A stretch of 16,285 nucleotides of DNA, taken from contig CAUGKA010000032.1 in the NCBI GenBank assembly GCA_959599615.1, positions 1 through 16,285 of the forward strand, read 5' to 3'. The DNA is from an uncultured Collinsella sp. Lineage in GTDB: Bacteria > Actinomycetota > Coriobacteriia > Coriobacteriales > Coriobacteriaceae. Both the position numbers and the translations under genes were made by a program. Below the pieces are notes generated by a model that was given only the letters and a program-made list of their open reading frames with translations, did not search any database and had not been told where the DNA came from. How positions within the stretch are numbered: position 1 is the stretch's first letter; each line of letters opens with the position of its first letter. Positions 14,525 through 16,285 of the stretch are shown here, in pieces.

Positions 14525-14843
14525 ACTGTAAGCGGCTTTCTGAGGTCGGGGCGGATTGCGTCGGGCGAGCTCGTTGTGCACATGCGTTGCTGCTCAACGC
14601 CTTGCGTGTTTCCAAGCCCCCGCCTTGCTGCGTCGTTGGGTTTATTTGTCGGTTCGTGCTCTCGGCTGATAACTACTGAGTAGTATAAACAAGTGTATGG
14701 AATTATGTAGGGGTGCCCATGTTGCGGGCGGCCATTATTCGCCAAACGGTAACGCGACGATGTTCGATGAAAATGCGACTGAGACGATATTTGTTGATGG
14801 GTATACTTGTTCCGTTTTAAAACGCAGGAACGGAGATGGTCGC
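14525..14843. promoter_or_regulatory. Divergent intergenic region between the EAL and patatin genes
   Basis: No gene is seen in these 319 bases. A perfect 6+1+6 palindrome ACTACT-G-AGTAGT lies at 14672-14684, directly before TATAAA, and is a candidate operator. On the minus strand a stem GCGTTG-AGCAG-CAACGC can form in the EAL-gene leader. I looked for the conserved core of the cyclic-di-GMP-I riboswitch in this leader and did not find it. Confidence 0.4.
14779..14807 (+). promoter_or_regulatory. Likely promoter of the patatin gene
   Basis: CTGAGA (14779-14784, 4 of 6 to TTGACA) and TATACT (14802-14807, 5 of 6 to TATAAT) are exactly 17 bp apart. Transcription would begin about 30 bases before the ATG at 14844, leaving just enough room for the GGAG ribosome site. 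Confidence 0.45.
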
Positions 14844-15713
14844 ATGGCACAGCCAGATACGACGCGCACGGTGGGGCTCGCGCTCGAGGGAGGCGGCTAC
14901 CGCGGTATGTATACGGCGGGCGTGCTCGACGTATGGATGGAGCACGGCTTGACCTGCGACCATATGGTGGGCGTCTCGGCGGGCGCGGCGTTTGGCTACA
15001 ACTTTAAATCGCGCCAAATCGGCCGTGCCATTCGCTACAACAAGGCCTATTGCGCTGACAAGCGCTATGCGAGCGTGACGAGCTGGCTGCGAACCGGTGA
15101 CATGTTCAATGCCGAGTTTGCCTATCACGAGGTGCCCATCGAGCGCGATCCCATCGACCTTAAGGCTTATCGTGCCTGCCCCATGCGGTTCACCTGCGTG
15201 TGCACCGATATCGAGACGGGGCGGGCCGTCTACCATGACCTGCCTTACGGTGATGAGCACGATATCGAGTGGATCCGGGCGTCATCGGCGATTCCCGTGG
15301 CAACGCGTCCTGTCGCCATTGAGGGGCATAAGTATCTGGATGGTGGCGTGGCTGATTCTATTCCCAGTGCATGGCTGTTTGCGCAGGGCTATGACCGCAA
15401 CGTGGTGGTGCTGACGCAGCCGGCGGGCTTTGTAAAGCAGCCCAACAGCGTGATGCCCATGCTGCGTCGCGTGTATCGTCACTATCCGGCGTTTGTTGCG
15501 GCGCTTGAGCATCGGCACGAGGTCTACAATGCTACACTCGATGACCTGGCGCGTCGCGAGGCCGCTGGCGAGATCTTTGTGGTGCGGCCGAGCGAATCGG
15601 TGAAAGTGCCGTCGCTGTGCCGCGAGCCAGAGGAACTCGAGCGCATCTACCAGATCGGCCGTCGCGATGCGGAGGCGACGTTGGCCGCGCTGGAAGCGTA
15701 TCTGGCAGAGTAG
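14844..15713 (+). CDS. Patatin-like phospholipase family protein
   Basis: The 289-aa protein has the patatin layout: the glycine-rich oxyanion loop GGGYRG (16-21), the nucleophile elbow GVSAG (43-47, Ser45) and the catalytic DGG (166-168, Asp166), forming a Ser-Asp dyad. The C-terminal part (about 190-289, with IFVVRPSESVKV) matches the extra region of bacterial patatins of about 280-290 aa. It probably hydrolyses acyl ester bonds of phospholipids or other lipids; the substrate is unknown. No signal peptide or membrane segment is seen, so it is likely cytoplasmic or loosely membrane-bound. The start at 14844 has GGAG upstream and lies directly before the catalytic fold. The frame is open further upstream to 14697, but that part crosses the likely promoter. 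Two hairpins follow the stop. Confidence 0.88.
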   Translation: MAQPDTTRTVGLALEGGGYRGMYTAGVLDVWMEHGLTCDHMVGVSAGAAFGYNFKSRQIGRAIRYNKAYCADKRYASVTSWLRTGDMFNAEFAYHEVPIERDPIDLKAYRACPMRFTCVCTDIETGRAVYHDLPYGDEHDIEWIRASSAIPVATRPVAIEGHKYLDGGVADSIPSAWLFAQGYDRNVVVLTQPAGFVKQPNSVMPMLRRVYRHYPAFVAALEHRHEVYNATLDDLARREAAGEIFVVRPSESVKVPSLCREPEELERIYQIGRRDAEATLAALEAYLAE

Positions 15714-15740
15714 GGCAAACTGCCGCGCGCTCAGCGGAAG

Positions 15741-15776
15741 GCGCATCCCGGAATTTGCGTTCAGAATGGGATGCGG
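15741..15776. repeat. Palindromic repeat, tandem copy 1 (GCGCATCCC type)
   Basis: CGCATCCC (15742-15749) pairs with GGGATGCG (15768-15775) around an 18-nt loop that begins GGAAT, like the second copy 62 bases on. The arms are shorter than in copy 2 and the following tract is only GTTTCCC, so it would be a weak terminator. Confidence 0.7.
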
Positions 15777-15799
15777 TTTCCCAATGGAGCTGCAAACGG

Positions 15800-15843
15800 A
15801 AAGCGCATCCCGGAATGGACGTCCAAACTGGGATGCGCTTTTT
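15800..15843. terminator. Terminator-like hairpin between convergent genes (tandem copy 2)
   Basis: AAAGCGCATCCC (15800-15811) pairs perfectly with GGGATGCGCTTT (15830-15841), and TTTTT (15839-15843) gives a U-tract on the plus strand for the patatin gene. The loop holds a second perfect palindrome, TGGACGTCCA (15816-15825). The minus strand ends in a short T-run as well, so it may serve thiE too. Confidence 0.8.
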
Positions 15844-15888
15844 CGCTATTGAAGATGTGAGGCTGCGGAGCAACTGCTCGGCATAGGC

Positions 15889-16285
15889 CTATGCCTGCTG
15901 CCAGGTATCGACGAGCTCCTTGGCCGCGGCGCAGGGGTCGTCGGCACTGCATACGGCGCTCACCACAAAGAAGCCGTCGACGCCGGTGGCCTTGAGCTGC
16001 GGCAAGTCGGCTTTCTTGACGCCGCCGCCCACCACGATGGGCACGGGGCTTGCCGTGTGGAGGGCGGCCAGGTCCTCAAAACTCTTGGTGATAATGGAGC
16101 CATCTGCCGCGCGTCCGCAATCGCGCTTGGTCTCGGTCTCGTGGAGCGGGCCGATGCCCAGGTAGTCGACCAGGCTCATGTCGGCGGTTTTGACGTACTC
16201 GAGCATCTCTTCGCAACGGGCCGAAAGGCCCACGATGGCATCGGGGCCCAGAAGCTTGCGGCAGACCTCGACGGGAATATCGCTT
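15889..16285 (-). CDS. thiE: Thiamine-phosphate synthase, C-terminal part (5' end outside window)
   Basis: About 131 residues are visible, ending at the TAG at 15889-15891. They show the second half of the ThiE TIM barrel. GPDAIVGLSA is the strand-loop before the active site. DYLGIGPLHETETKRD carries the GxGP and T-x-TK motifs that bind the pyrophosphate and thiazole phosphate. PIVVGGGV and GFFVVSAV form the phosphate-binding loops at the C-terminus. ThiE joins hydroxymethylpyrimidine pyrophosphate to thiazole phosphate to give thiamine phosphate, the last ring-joining step of vitamin B1 synthesis in the cytoplasm. The frame is open through the right edge, so neither the start nor any TPP riboswitch can be seen. 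Other thi genes probably lie just beyond the window. Confidence 0.88.
   Translation of the reverse strand, partial: SDIPVEVCRKLLGPDAIVGLSARCEEMLEYVKTADMSLVDYLGIGPLHETETKRDCGRAADGSIITKSFEDLAALHTASPVPIVVGGGVKKADLPQLKATGVDGFFVVSAVCSADDPCAAAKELVDTWQQA

Noticed and set aside
14525..14650. Cyclic-di-GMP riboswitch in the leader of the EAL gene
   Set aside because: The conserved core of the class I aptamer was looked for and is not present; only a simple stem was found.
14697..14843. N-terminal extension of the patatin frame
   Set aside because: It crosses the best promoter candidate, has no ribosome site at its start, and adds residues that are not part of the patatin fold.
1..16285. CRISPR array, tRNA, rRNA, integrase or transposase
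   Set aside because: Looked for regular repeats with spacers, tRNA-like folds and transposase motifs on both strands and saw none that could be supported.

Overview
The window looks like chromosomal DNA from a high-GC, gut-type actinobacterium of the class Coriobacteriia, most likely Collinsella or a close relative. This is an inference from base composition, strong AGGAGG-type ribosome binding sites, the gene families present, and two families of palindromic intergenic repeats that I associate with such genomes. No rRNA, tRNA, CRISPR array or recognisable insertion sequence was seen.

Layout. (1) 1-322: the 3' end of a GNAT acetyltransferase gene and its terminator. (2) 323-6287, plus strand: a divergent EF-G-like GTPase of the TetM-type ribosomal-protection superfamily, then a P-loop ATPase whose stop overlaps the start of a UvrA-like double ABC ATPase lacking the UvrB-binding domain. 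A 10-bp sequence repeated three times in exact register lies over the likely promoter of the last two genes. (3) 6317-9211, minus strand: a TrmL-type tRNA 2'-O-methyltransferase with an internal insertion, a CobW/G3E metallochaperone GTPase, an ArsC/Spx-fold protein without the active-site cysteine, and a flavodoxin-like NAD(P)H-dependent FMN reductase. (4) 9212-10150: a lower-GC, gene-poor interval with a small three-helix membrane protein and one doubtful ORF. (5) 10151-14524, minus strand: two paralogous cyclic-di-GMP proteins. The larger is GGDEF-PAS-GGDEF*-GGDEF*-EAL and the smaller GGDEF-PAS-GGDEF*, where * marks a degenerate domain. (6) 14844-15713, plus strand: a patatin-like phospholipase. 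(7) 15889 to the end, minus strand: the C-terminal part of thiamine-phosphate synthase (thiE), facing the patatin gene across two tandem hairpins.

How the genes fit together. The GTPase, ATPase and UvrA-like genes form a compact plus-strand block. Their family relations (ribosome protection, UvrA2/DrrC-like drug tolerance) suggest protection against antibiotics or DNA-binding compounds, but that is inference. The two GGDEF genes share one ancestor and probably one signalling circuit: each keeps one intact GGDEF, and only the larger has a phosphodiesterase domain. The FMN reductase and ArsC-like genes, 17 nt apart, probably form a redox operon. The most notable non-coding signals are two copies of a GTGACAAAG palindrome that each supply the ATG-TGA end of a gene, the phased 10-bp triplet, and the tandem hairpins before thiE.
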